DNA of 64,000 nt from Opitutaceae bacterium (GTDB lineage: Bacteria > Verrucomicrobiota > Verrucomicrobiia > Opitutales > Opitutaceae): assembly GCA_028688225.1 (NCBI GenBank), contig JAQTYQ010000010.1:1-64000 (forward strand), written 5' to 3'. The notes below the pieces were generated by a model that searched no databases, was not told the DNA's origin, and saw only the letters and a list, made by a program, of their open reading frames with translations. This document shows positions 16,638 to 24,786 of this stretch, one piece after another. How positions within the stretch are numbered: the first letter of the stretch is position 1; the number at the start of each line of letters is the position of its first letter. The position numbers were made by a program, and so were the translations under genes.

Positions 16638-17876
16638 CTACAGCCGGGCGGGGAGCCGCGCCGCCGCTGCACTCAGCGCCAGCACGCCGGCACCCAGGAC
16701 GGCGGTGAAGAGAAAATAGTTGCCGCCGCAGTGCAGGCCCAGCGCGGTGATCAGCGCCGGAGAAAAACCGGCGAGGATGCGTCCGAGGTTGTAGGCCGCG
16801 CCGGAGAGCATCGTGCGGTATCCGCCAAAAACCTCGTTGAAAAACGCCCCCATCAGGCCGAAGGGAATGCCGTTGAGCAGCGGCAGCACGAGGGCGAAGG
16901 CGAGCATGCGCGGCGGCCAGGCGCTGCCCCATGCCCAGACCGAGAGCGCCACGAGCGCCGCCGCATAGATCGCCAGGGCCTGACCCACGCCCAGCTTCCG
17001 CACCACCCAGGCTCCTGCCAGCATGCCCGGCACGACATTGCCCCAGAAGAAAACGGTGTAGATTGTCGACTGGGGCAGATCCTTCGCGAAGAACACATTG
17101 ATCGTGCCGCTGGCGATGGTCAGGCTGGCGAGACCGAAGCAGACCGCGAAGGCCGCAGCGTTGCTGCGCAACGCGATCGAAAGTCGAAGGTCGAAAGTCA
17201 AAAGCGCCGTTTTTCCATTGGAGGAGCCTGCTTGCCCGCGCCGCAGCGGCGGGGTTGGCAGGCGATCTGTCTTTTTTGTCGCGAGCAAGCTCGCTCCTAC
17301 AAATGAATCCTCGCGCGCCAGCATTTTCCATCGCATGAGCGACAGCAGCACCACCGGCACGATCGACGCTGCGAACAGCCAGCGCCAGCCCCACACCAGC
17401 AGGAGGTAATTTCTCGCCAGCGCCGCCAGCAGTCCTCCGAGGATGGCAAACTGGAGCAGAGCCGCAAAGCGATAGCGGGTCGCGCGGTCAACGCGCTCCG
17501 CCAGGTAGGTGTGGCTGATCCCCCATTCCGCGCCCAGGGCCAGCGAAGCCACCAGCCGGAACGCCAGCAGGCTCGGATAATTCCACGCCGTGCTCAGGCC
17601 GGCAATGCCGAGCACATAGACGCCGAAGACGGCGAGCATCATCCGTCCACGGCCCAGCCGGTCCGCCAGCCAGCCGAAACCCAGTGCGCCCGCGCCCACG
17701 CCGGCCAAGCCCACGAATTGCAGCGCATCGCTCGCGGTCGGCGTCAGCGCAAAATGCGCTGCCAGGGTCTTCTCCAGGTAGACGAAAAGGTAGAGATCGT
17801 AGTAGTCGAACAGCAACCCGATGAACGCCGTCCAGTAAATCCGGACCAGGGAGGACGTGCCGTCGTGGTTGACCAT
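16638..17876 (-). CDS. MFS transporter with a repeat-derived insertion in the central loop
   Basis: A 412-residue major facilitator protein of about 12 helices. It carries the sugar/acid porter-like loop 2-3 motif GWLADRLGRGRMM (residues 68-80) and its related SHTYLAERVDRATRYR counterpart (121-136), and resembles aromatic acid or sialate:H+ porters. The loop between halves (about residues 191-236) contains SFVGASLLATKKTDRLPTPP, which is not family sequence but a translated REP element. The frame is kept, so the protein may still be functional. It converges with the DASS symporter gene, whose stop is 9 bp away. Confidence 0.82.
   Translation of the reverse strand: MVNHDGTSSLVRIYWTAFIGLLFDYYDLYLFVYLEKTLAAHFALTPTASDALQFVGLAGVGAGALGFGWLADRLGRGRMMLAVFGVYVLGIAGLSTAWNYPSLLAFRLVASLALGAEWGISHTYLAERVDRATRYRFAALLQFAILGGLLAALARNYLLLVWGWRWLFAASIVPVVLLSLMRWKMLAREDSFVGASLLATKKTDRLPTPPLRRGQAGSSNGKTALLTFDLRLSIALRSNAAAFAVCFGLASLTIASGTINVFFAKDLPQSTIYTVFFWGNVVPGMLAGAWVVRKLGVGQALAIYAAALVALSVWAWGSAWPPRMLAFALVLPLLNGIPFGLMGAFFNEVFGGYRTMLSGAAYNLGRILAGFSPALITALGLHCGGNYFLFTAVLGAGVLALSAAAARLPARL
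17168..17306. repeat. REP element inside the MFS coding sequence
   Basis: About 140 bp with the palindromic core GCGAGCAAGCTCGC followed by TCCTAC, the typical GTAGGAGCGAGCTTGCTCGC repeat read on the minus strand. Next to it are a second GC palindrome and a TCGAAAGTCGAAGGTCGAAA-like repeat. It is read through in frame by the transporter gene. Confidence 0.7.
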
Positions 17877-18057
17877 GTGCGCCTCACGGATGCCCCTCGC
17901 GCCCCGCAGTTGTCAAGCATGCCGGCAGCAGGGACTCCGCGCTCCGTCAGTTCAGGGCTTGTTTAACAAGAGTCGTGGCTCTTGCGCCGAATGTCGCAGG
18001 TGACCGATACCGGGCTCAGTGGCCATCGCTTTTCAGGACACGTTGCCCGACATTCGG

Positions 18058-18714
18058 TCAGCCGGCTGGTTCGGCGTATCTTGGATAGCACTCACTGCTG
18101 ATGGGAGTAGTCAAACCATATGGAATGAATAACACTGGAGGAGAGGAGAAGCCAATCGGCTCGATCCATAATAACGACAGCTCGCTTCGAGCATCAGGAA
18201 GAAGAGCCAAGACCTCCTCCAATGTCTTGCTGAGCTCATAGACTGGGGCGCTATACCGCCGAATCGCATTCAATCCGAGCGCGGCATATTCGCCGCTATT
18301 CTGAACAAATACGAACTGCGAGTAATCGTGGCTGGGGGCATACATTTGACCGCTGAACTGCGCCGAAGGAACCTCACGGTAATCTGCAAACTTCAACCGT
18401 GCACAAAAGCATAGCAGGTAGGTTCGGTCAGGAGGTGAGTAACGGCTGATGCTGCACTCTGCAAAGCAGGTCTCTTCTTTCGTTGCCATATGGCTGCCTC
18501 GAACCCTCTCAGGAAAATCTCTTCGTGAGCTGTCGCTCATGCGATTCATGTCGATGCACGAGCCGACGTCGTAAAGCAGCCAATAGAGCGTGAATCCCTC
18601 GCAACCAGCTTTGATGCCGTCGGGAATCATCTTTTTTGCCGAACAGATTAGGCCGTAGTCGTGGGGGCTACTCTCTGGCCGTGCCGACAAAGCCAAAAAT
18701 TCCACAATGGTCAA
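18058..18714 (-). CDS. Hypothetical protein of unknown family
   Basis: A 218-residue soluble protein with no signal peptide or membrane helix. No motif was recognised. It is rich in Ser, Tyr and Cys (SAECSISRYSPPDRTYLLCFC-like segment) and reads MTIVEFLALSARPES at its start. Base composition is more A+T-rich than glmM beside it, and short repeats flank both ends. Both points hint that it is an acquired or lineage-specific gene. It may be a stray coding remnant, but the full-length open frame with a sensible start favours a real gene. Confidence 0.45.
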   Translation of the reverse strand: MTIVEFLALSARPESSPHDYGLICSAKKMIPDGIKAGCEGFTLYWLLYDVGSCIDMNRMSDSSRRDFPERVRGSHMATKEETCFAECSISRYSPPDRTYLLCFCARLKFADYREVPSAQFSGQMYAPSHDYSQFVFVQNSGEYAALGLNAIRRYSAPVYELSKTLEEVLALLPDARSELSLLWIEPIGFSSPPVLFIPYGLTTPISSECYPRYAEPAG

Positions 18715-18770
18715 TTCCGGGAGGAAACGGGTCGATATCCGGCCATAGTGACCAACAAGTTTACTTGGAA

Positions 18771-18835
18771 CCGCTGATTCACACTGATTTTCACTAATCC
18801 AATCAGTGTTTATTAGTGTCCATCAGTGATTCAAA
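18771..18835. repeat. CTGATT-type interspersed repeat
   Basis: The run ACCGCTGATTCACACTGATT followed by an inverted AATCAGTG...CATCAGTGATT unit gives a strong dyad. A shorter relative (AAACCGCTGATGCACGCTGA) lies at 33145-33174. Its right half supplies the last codons of glmM. Confidence 0.5.
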
Positions 18836-20188
18836 ATCGGCCCGCACGGCGGTCTGCAGGCGGTCGAGGCACGCCTGCACCTGGGCGGCATTCTCGCCCT
18901 CGACCAGCAGCCGGATCTTGGGCTCGGTGCCGGAATAGCGCACGAGGACGCGCCCGTGTTCGCCGAGTTCGCCCTCAATCGCGCGCCGCGCCGCCTGCAA
19001 CGCGGACAGCGTCTCCAGCGGCCGCTTTTCCTTCACCGGCAGCGCTGCCGACTGCTGCGCGTACTTCCGCAGCACTTGCCGCAGTTCCGAAAGCGGCCGG
19101 CCCGTGGTCAGCATGACTTCGATGACCTTGAGCGTCGCAATGAGGCCGTCGCCGGTCGGCGACACCTCCGCGCAGATGATGTGGCCGGACGACTCGCCGC
19201 CCAGCATGGCCCCGCGGGCCAGCATGCGCTCGCTGACATAGCGGTCGCCGACCGGCGTGCGCAACACGTGGCCGCCGGCCGCCTTGACGGCGGCGTCGAC
19301 ACCGAGATTGCTCTGCTCGGTCACGACCAGCGTATTTTTCGCCAGCGTTCCGCTGCGCAGCCCGTGCACCGCCAGGATGGTCAGGATCTCGTCGCCATCG
19401 AGCACTTCGCCGCTTTCGTCGCAAAGGATGCAGCGATCGCCGTCGCCGTCATGCGCGATGCCGAGGCGCGCGCCGGTCTCGCGGACGGCCGCGCAGAGCT
19501 TGGCCGGATGTTCGCTGCCCACGCCGGTATTGATGTTCCGGCCGTCGGGCGCGTCGCCGAGACCGGTGATCTTGGCTCCCAGCCGGCGCAGGACCTCGGG
19601 ACTGGTGACGCAGGTGGCGCCGTTGGCGGTGTCCAGGACGATGTTCCAGTTTTCCAAGGCTGCAGCCCGCAGGAGACCAGCAGCGGCCTGGATGTACTCC
19701 TGCATAGCGCCTTCCTGAACCGGGAGCGCCGCCTGGCCCGGGGCAACGGTCGGAGGCCGGTCAACCGCTGCGAGCTGTTGTTCGATCTGACTCTCCTCCT
19801 CGTCCGTCAGCTTGGTGCCCGCGCCGTTGAAAAACTTGATGCCGTTGTCCGTGGCCGGATTGTGCGAAGCCGTGATGACAACACCCAGGGCCGCACCCTG
19901 GGTGCGAACGGCACGCGCCACCACGGGCGTCGGCACCACGCCCAGGCTGGCCGCGCCCAGCCCTTCATCCGCCAGGCCCGCGGCCACGGCCTGTTCGAGT
20001 GCCGGTCCCGAAAAACGGGTGTCGCGGCCGAGCAGAACCACCGATTTTCCTGTTCCCACCTGGTGCTTGCCGTTGGCTTTCAGCCAACGTCCGGCCGCGG
20101 CGCCCAGCCGGCGCGCGAAGTCGGGATTCATGACCGGCCCGCCGTAGGGGCCGCGCACGCCGTCGGTGCCGAAGTACTGGCGCGTCAT
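18803..20188 (-). CDS. glmM: Phosphoglucosamine mutase
   Basis: Converts glucosamine-6-phosphate to glucosamine-1-phosphate for UDP-GlcNAc synthesis. The ATG at 20188 overlaps the trpD stop (ATGA) and gives MTRQYFGTDGVRG, the canonical N terminus; the protein has 461 residues. The phosphoserine loop TASHNP (Ser108), the metal loop DGDGDR (247-252), the sugar loop GGESSGH and the phosphate-binding RYSGTEPKIR near the C terminus are all present. The extreme C terminus (about the last 9 residues) is encoded by an interspersed repeat. Its pathway partner glmS is 20 kb away. Confidence 0.95.
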   Translation of the reverse strand: MTRQYFGTDGVRGPYGGPVMNPDFARRLGAAAGRWLKANGKHQVGTGKSVVLLGRDTRFSGPALEQAVAAGLADEGLGAASLGVVPTPVVARAVRTQGAALGVVITASHNPATDNGIKFFNGAGTKLTDEEESQIEQQLAAVDRPPTVAPGQAALPVQEGAMQEYIQAAAGLLRAAALENWNIVLDTANGATCVTSPEVLRRLGAKITGLGDAPDGRNINTGVGSEHPAKLCAAVRETGARLGIAHDGDGDRCILCDESGEVLDGDEILTILAVHGLRSGTLAKNTLVVTEQSNLGVDAAVKAAGGHVLRTPVGDRYVSERMLARGAMLGGESSGHIICAEVSPTGDGLIATLKVIEVMLTTGRPLSELRQVLRKYAQQSAALPVKEKRPLETLSALQAARRAIEGELGEHGRVLVRYSGTEPKIRLLVEGENAAQVQACLDRLQTAVRADFESLMDTNKH

Positions 20189-21231
20189 GAGCGGTAGAAT
20201 TCCCTGGCGGCGGCGATCCTGGCCTTCACCGCCCCGCCAAGCAACAGTTCCCGCGCCAAGGCGATCCCGTCCTGCACCCGACAGGTGCGGCCGACGATCC
20301 AGAGTGCGACCGCCGTGTTGAGCACGACCGTATCGACGAGGCCCGCGGGGCCGCGCCCGGCGAGAATGGCGTCGACGATGGCCACGTTGGCCGTCACATC
20401 GCCGCCGCGGATGTCGGCAAAGGGCGCCTGATTCAGGCCGAAGTCTCCCGCCCGCCAGTGCCCGTTGAGCGCGGCGAGCCGGCCGAAGCCGCGCACGCGG
20501 TTGACGGTGGCGGTGGTCAGCTCGTCGATACCGCGGCCGTCGTCGATCACGCCCACGACGGCGAGACCGGCCTGTGCGCCGAGGTTTTCGAGGGTGGCGG
20601 CGAGCTTGACCGCCCACGCCTCCGAGAAGGTGCCGAGCAGCACGTGCGCGGGACGGCCCGGATTGATGAGCGGGCCGAGAAAGTTGAACACGGTGCGGCG
20701 CCCCGGCACGGCGAGCGCCTTGCGCACGGCGGCCACGTGCTTGAACGCCGGATGAAAATTGGGTGCAAACAAGAACACGAAGCCCAGTTCCCGCATGGCG
20801 CGGCGCAGTTTCTCCGGCGGCGCCGCCAGATCCACGCCGAGCGCGGCCATCAGGTCGGCGCTGCCGCATTTCGACGTGATGCCGCGGTTGCCGTGCTTCA
20901 TCACCGGCACGCCGACACAGGCCAGCACCAGCGTGACGAGCGTGGAGACGTTGAAGCCGCCCATGTGATCACCGCCCGTGCCGACGATGTCGATCGCCTG
21001 CGGGGCCCACGCCTCCAGGCCCGGATCGACCGACAGGGTGCGGAATGCCGCCGCGAACGCCGCCACCTCCGCCGCCGTCTCGCCCTTGTCGGCAAAGGCC
21101 GTCAGGAACGCGGCCTTGTCGGCGTCGGGCACTTCGGGCGCCGCCAGGGCCTGCGCCGCCGCGCGCACCTCGGCGGCGTCGAGTTCCCGACCGGCGGCCA
21201 GTTTGACGGCAAAGCTGGTGAGAGCAGACAT
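20185..21231 (-). CDS. trpD: Anthranilate phosphoribosyltransferase
   Basis: Second step of tryptophan synthesis: transfers phosphoribose from PRPP to anthranilate. It has 348 residues from ATG 21231 (a second in-frame ATG at 21243 adds four). The PRPP-binding IVGTGGDHMGGFNVST loop, KHGNRGITSKCGSADLM and the substrate region NPGRPAHVLLGTFS are conserved. It is coupled by a 4-bp overlap to glmM rather than to other trp genes. trpE is 22 kb away in this window, so the trp pathway is dispersed. Confidence 0.94.
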   Translation of the reverse strand: MSALTSFAVKLAAGRELDAAEVRAAAQALAAPEVPDADKAAFLTAFADKGETAAEVAAFAAAFRTLSVDPGLEAWAPQAIDIVGTGGDHMGGFNVSTLVTLVLACVGVPVMKHGNRGITSKCGSADLMAALGVDLAAPPEKLRRAMRELGFVFLFAPNFHPAFKHVAAVRKALAVPGRRTVFNFLGPLINPGRPAHVLLGTFSEAWAVKLAATLENLGAQAGLAVVGVIDDGRGIDELTTATVNRVRGFGRLAALNGHWRAGDFGLNQAPFADIRGGDVTANVAIVDAILAGRGPAGLVDTVVLNTAVALWIVGRTCRVQDGIALARELLLGGAVKARIAAAREFYRS

Positions 21232-21330
21232 GGCAGCGAGCACTCTGGGGGAAGCCCTCGACCGGAGAAAAGCGAAAAAGCCGGCGTCATAAAACTCGAC
21301 ACCCGCAACGAATTTTCCCAGCTACAAGCC

Positions 21331-22344
21331 GTGCGCCGTCTGCCGTTCCTGCTGCTTGCCGCCAGCGTTCTCCTCGCCGGCACCGCGTTTCGCACGCCGC
21401 TGGGCGTGGCGGCCGCGGCGCCGGACCGACCCGCCGCGGAGCTGAGCGTGGGTGCGGCCGTGGTGCTGGGACTCGTCGAAGGCATCACGGAATATCTGCC
21501 CGTCTCCTCGACCGGACACCTCATCATCGCCAACCATGCGCTGCGCCTCGACTCCGAGGCACCCCTCGCCGACGACGCCGGCCGTCCGCTCTGGTACAAG
21601 AGACCCTCCATCCGGAATCCGGCCGGCGAGCCGCTGACCCTCAAGCGCGCGGCCGACGCCTACTCGGTGGTCATCCAGTTCGGGGCGATCCTGGCGGTCG
21701 CCCTGCTGTACTGGCCGAAACTGCTCGAAATCTACTTCGGGCTGCTGGGCCGCGACCCGGTGGGGCTGCGGCTGCTGCGCAACCTCATCGTGGCCTTCGT
21801 GCCGGCGGCGGTCGCCGGCCTGCTGCTCAACCGCTGGATCGACCAGTATCTGTTTTCCGTGCAGGCCGTGGTCGTGGCGCAGATCAGCGGCGCGGTGCTG
21901 ATGATCGCCGCCGAGCGCTGGCGGCGCCACTACGCCACCTCCGCCAACGCCGTGCTCAATCCCGCCGACCTGCCCGCCCGGCGGGCCCTCGGCATCGGCC
22001 TCATGCAGTGCCTCGCACTCTGGCCGGGCACCAGCCGCTCCATGACCACCATTGTCGGCGGCTATTTTGCCGGTCTCGAGCCCGTCCGCGCCGCCGAGTT
22101 CAGCTTCCTGCTGGGACTGGTGACCCTGACCGCGGCAACCGCCTACAAGGGCTGCCAGTCCGGCCCGGCCATGATCGCCGTCTTCGGCTGGCCCCATGTG
22201 CTGCTGGGCATCGTGGTGGCGGCGCTTTCCGCCGCCGCGGCGGTGAAGTTCCTCGTGAACTATCTCACCCGGCACGGTCTGGCCATTTTTGCCTGGTATC
22301 GGCTGCTCTTGGCCGCGGTGCTCGGTGCGCTCCACCTGCTGTGA
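21331..22344 (+). CDS. uppP: Undecaprenyl-diphosphatase with an extra extramembrane insertion
   Basis: Recycles the lipid carrier for murein and polysaccharide export by dephosphorylating undecaprenyl diphosphate. The two BacA/UppP signatures are EGITEYLPVSSTGHL (residues 50-64) and PGTSRSMTTIVGG. The protein is 337 residues, whereas the usual length is about 270. The extra length comes from a signal-like N terminus (about residues 1-36) and a hydrophilic insert at about 73-106 (DSEAPLADDAGRPLWYKRPS...). The GTG start at 21331 is the first usable one. It is divergent from trpD. Confidence 0.9.
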   Translation: MRRLPFLLLAASVLLAGTAFRTPLGVAAAAPDRPAAELSVGAAVVLGLVEGITEYLPVSSTGHLIIANHALRLDSEAPLADDAGRPLWYKRPSIRNPAGEPLTLKRAADAYSVVIQFGAILAVALLYWPKLLEIYFGLLGRDPVGLRLLRNLIVAFVPAAVAGLLLNRWIDQYLFSVQAVVVAQISGAVLMIAAERWRRHYATSANAVLNPADLPARRALGIGLMQCLALWPGTSRSMTTIVGGYFAGLEPVRAAEFSFLLGLVTLTAATAYKGCQSGPAMIAVFGWPHVLLGIVVAALSAAAAVKFLVNYLTRHGLAIFAWYRLLLAAVLGALHLL

Positions 22345-22478
22345 CGGGGCGCGGCGGGGCATTCCCCGGCGGTGATATGATGTCTTGACCCTCCCGAAGG
22401 CCGACCTTTACTCGGGCACCTTCAACCGGTCGGAGGCGTTTCCACGCCATCCTCACCGCGCCTGCACCGCTTTTCATC

Positions 22479-22658
22479 ATGGCTAATCCGAAACGCAAAC
22501 AATCCAAGCGCCGTAGCGCCAACCGCCGGGCGGCCAACAGCTTCAAGGCTCCGCAAATCGCCCGGGACCCCGCTGACGACGGTGCCGTCCGGCCGCATCG
22601 GGTCAACCCCAAGAGCGGCATGTACCGTGGCCGTCAGGTATTGACGGTGGAAGTCTGA
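22479..22658 (+). CDS. rpmF: 50S ribosomal protein L32
   Basis: A 59-residue basic protein beginning MANPKRKQSKRRSANRRA, the conserved N terminus of bL32. It lacks the four zinc-binding Cys residues found in some L32 variants. It is followed by plsX after 48 bp, the widespread rpmF-plsX-fabH order, which ties translation capacity to lipid synthesis. The usual upstream DUF177 (yceD) gene is absent. Confidence 0.93.
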   Translation: MANPKRKQSKRRSANRRAANSFKAPQIARDPADDGAVRPHRVNPKSGMYRGRQVLTVEV

Positions 22659-22706
22659 GTCCGGAGCCCGTTCCGGTTTTCGCTTTTAACCCCGCCGTTT
22701 CCCGCG

Positions 22707-23756
22707 ATGGCCGAGACGCCTGCCGGACGTATTGCCGTGGATGCCATGGGAGGCGACCTTGGCCCCGCCGAGGTCGTCGAGGCCGCCCGGCTGGCCCTGG
22801 CCGAATATCCCGGCCTCAGTCCCCTCATCCTCGTGGGCGACGAGGCTGTGCTGCGGCCGCTGCTGGCCCGGACGGGCCTGACCAGCCATCCGAGCCTCAC
22901 GCTCTGCCATGCGTCGGAGGTCATCACGATGGATGACAAGCCGCTGCAGGCCATCCGGCGCAAGAAGGACTCCTCCATGATGCGGGCGATCGAGCTGGTG
23001 AAAAACGGCGAGGCCATTGCGGCGGTCAGCTGCGGCAACACCGGCAGCCTGGTCGCCGCCGGCATCCTCAAGTTGCGCACGCTCGACGGCCTCGACCGGG
23101 CGGCCCTGGCGCCGATTGTGCCGCGCAGCGACGGGCATTTCGTCCTGATCGATGCCGGCGCCAATCCGGAGGCGCGCCCGGAGCACCTCGTCCATAACGC
23201 GATCATCGGCTCGCATTACGCCCGCATCGAGCTGGGCTGCGCCGAGCCCCGCGTCGGCCTGCTGACCATCGGCACGGAGGAAGGCAAGGGCAACGCGCTG
23301 ATCACGGAAACGCACGAGGCCTTGAAGCGGATCGGCTCGCTCGTGAACTATGTCGGCCCGGTCGAGGGTTTCCAGCTGTTCTTCGATCATGTCGACGTCG
23401 TGGTGTGCGACGGATTCGTGGGCAACATCTGCGTCAAGAGCTGGGAGTCGCTCTCGAAATTCTTCTCCGGCGAGCTCCGGGGTCAGCTGCGATCCAATCC
23501 CCTGCGGGCGACGGGCGCGTTTCTGGCCCAGGGCGCGTTCAATGCCCTGCGCCGCCGGATCAACCCCGAGCGCTACGGCGGGGCGCCGCTGCTGGGACTG
23601 AAGGGCAACATCATCAAGGCCCATGGCTCGAGCAACCGGCAGGCGTGGAAAAACGCCATTCGCGTCGCCGACGAGACCATCCAGTCTGATCTGAACCATC
23701 GCATCGAGATGGATGTCGCGCTGGCCAATGAGATCATCCGCCAGCCCGTCGCCTGA
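22707..23756 (+). CDS. plsX: Phosphate acyltransferase PlsX
   Basis: Makes acyl-phosphate from acyl-ACP, the first step of the PlsX/PlsY route to phosphatidic acid. It has 349 residues. Family hallmarks are IAVDAMGGDLGP at the N terminus, SCGNTGSLVAAGI, IDAGANPEARPEHL, and VCDGFVGNICVKSWESL near residue 235. It is a peripheral membrane enzyme. It lies between rpmF and fabH in the conserved order, with fabH starting 29 bp after its stop. Confidence 0.95.
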   Translation: MAETPAGRIAVDAMGGDLGPAEVVEAARLALAEYPGLSPLILVGDEAVLRPLLARTGLTSHPSLTLCHASEVITMDDKPLQAIRRKKDSSMMRAIELVKNGEAIAAVSCGNTGSLVAAGILKLRTLDGLDRAALAPIVPRSDGHFVLIDAGANPEARPEHLVHNAIIGSHYARIELGCAEPRVGLLTIGTEEGKGNALITETHEALKRIGSLVNYVGPVEGFQLFFDHVDVVVCDGFVGNICVKSWESLSKFFSGELRGQLRSNPLRATGAFLAQGAFNALRRRINPERYGGAPLLGLKGNIIKAHGSSNRQAWKNAIRVADETIQSDLNHRIEMDVALANEIIRQPVA

Positions 23757-23784
23757 CACCCGGTCCTCGCCTTATCCCGCACTC

Positions 23785-24774
23785 ATGCCTTCTTCCATCG
23801 TCATCCTCGGCACCGGTTCCTGCGCTCCCACCAAAATCGTTTCGAATCATGATCTCGCCAAGGTGGTGGACACCTCCGACGAGTGGATCGTCACCCGCAC
23901 CGGCATTCGGGAGCGCCATATCGCCGGCCAGCACGAGCCCACCTCCGAGCTGGCCGCCCGGGCCGCCAGCGCCGCCATCGCCGACGCGCGGCTGACCGCC
24001 GCCGACATCGACCTGGTCGTCCTGGCCACGGTCACACCGGACATGCCGATGCCATCCACCGCCTGCGCCGTGCAGCGCAAGCTCGGCATTTCCGAGCGGG
24101 CGATGTGCTTCGACCTCAACGCCGCCTGCACCGGCTTCCTCTACGCCCTCGACGTCGCCCGTTCGTTGATGGCCGCCGGCCACCATCGCCATGCGCTGGT
24201 CATCGGCGCGGAAAAATTATCCAGTTTCCTCGACTGGCAGGATCGTTCCACCTGCGTACTTTTCGGCGATGGCGCCGGGGCCGTCGTGCTCGGGCAGGCC
24301 TCCGAACCCGGGCGCGGGATCCTCGGCTGCTATCTGGGCGCGGAGGGCGTCGATCCCTCGCTGCTTTGCATCCCCGGCGGCGGCTGCCTGCATCCGGCCT
24401 CGGCTCACTCCGTCGAACACCGCCAGCACTACGTCAAAATGAAGGGCCGCGAGATCTTCAAGATGGCGGTCCGCGTGATGGCCGGGGCGGCGCGGGAGAT
24501 TCTGGAACAACACGGCTTGACGGCTGACCAAATCACCTGGGTCATTCCCCATCAGGCAAACCTGCGCATCATCGAAACCCTGGCCAAAGACCTCGCCCTT
24601 CCGTTGGACCGCTTTATCATCAACCTCGACCGCTACGGCAACACCTCCTCCGCCTCGATCCCGATCGCGCTGGACGAGGCCCGGCGCGCCGGCCGCATCC
24701 ATCCGGGAGAAATCTCCCTGCTGGTCGCGTTCGGGGGGGGCTTGACCTATGGGTCCGCCCTGATTCGCTGGTAA
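23785..24774 (+). CDS. fabH: 3-oxoacyl-ACP synthase III
   Basis: Starts fatty acid synthesis by condensing acetyl-CoA with malonyl-ACP. It has 329 residues from ATG 23785. The catalytic triad is visible: Cys115 in LNAACTGFLYALD, His in WVIPHQANLRI and Asn in RYGNTSSASIP. The TSDEWIVTRTGIRERH block near residue 30 is diagnostic. It follows plsX directly. The next gene, a BamD-like protein, begins 12 bp downstream, so lipid synthesis and outer-membrane assembly may be co-transcribed. Confidence 0.96.
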   Translation: MPSSIVILGTGSCAPTKIVSNHDLAKVVDTSDEWIVTRTGIRERHIAGQHEPTSELAARAASAAIADARLTAADIDLVVLATVTPDMPMPSTACAVQRKLGISERAMCFDLNAACTGFLYALDVARSLMAAGHHRHALVIGAEKLSSFLDWQDRSTCVLFGDGAGAVVLGQASEPGRGILGCYLGAEGVDPSLLCIPGGGCLHPASAHSVEHRQHYVKMKGREIFKMAVRVMAGAAREILEQHGLTADQITWVIPHQANLRIIETLAKDLALPLDRFIINLDRYGNTSSASIPIALDEARRAGRIHPGEISLLVAFGGGLTYGSALIRW

Positions 24775-24786
24775 AACTCCTCCCTC

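Noticed and set aside
15703-17394. Minus-strand frame of about 563 codons
   Set aside because: It is a shadow of the DASS and MFS genes, whose membrane topology and motifs are clear in the other frames.
20189-20869. Possible 227-residue N-terminal extension fusing a domain to GlmM
   Set aside because: The extension is an alternate reading of trpD. GlmM begins at ATG 20188 with its canonical N terminus.
20458-21330. Possible long N-terminal extension of UppP
   Set aside because: It is antisense of trpD; UppP family sequence begins only after GTG 21331.
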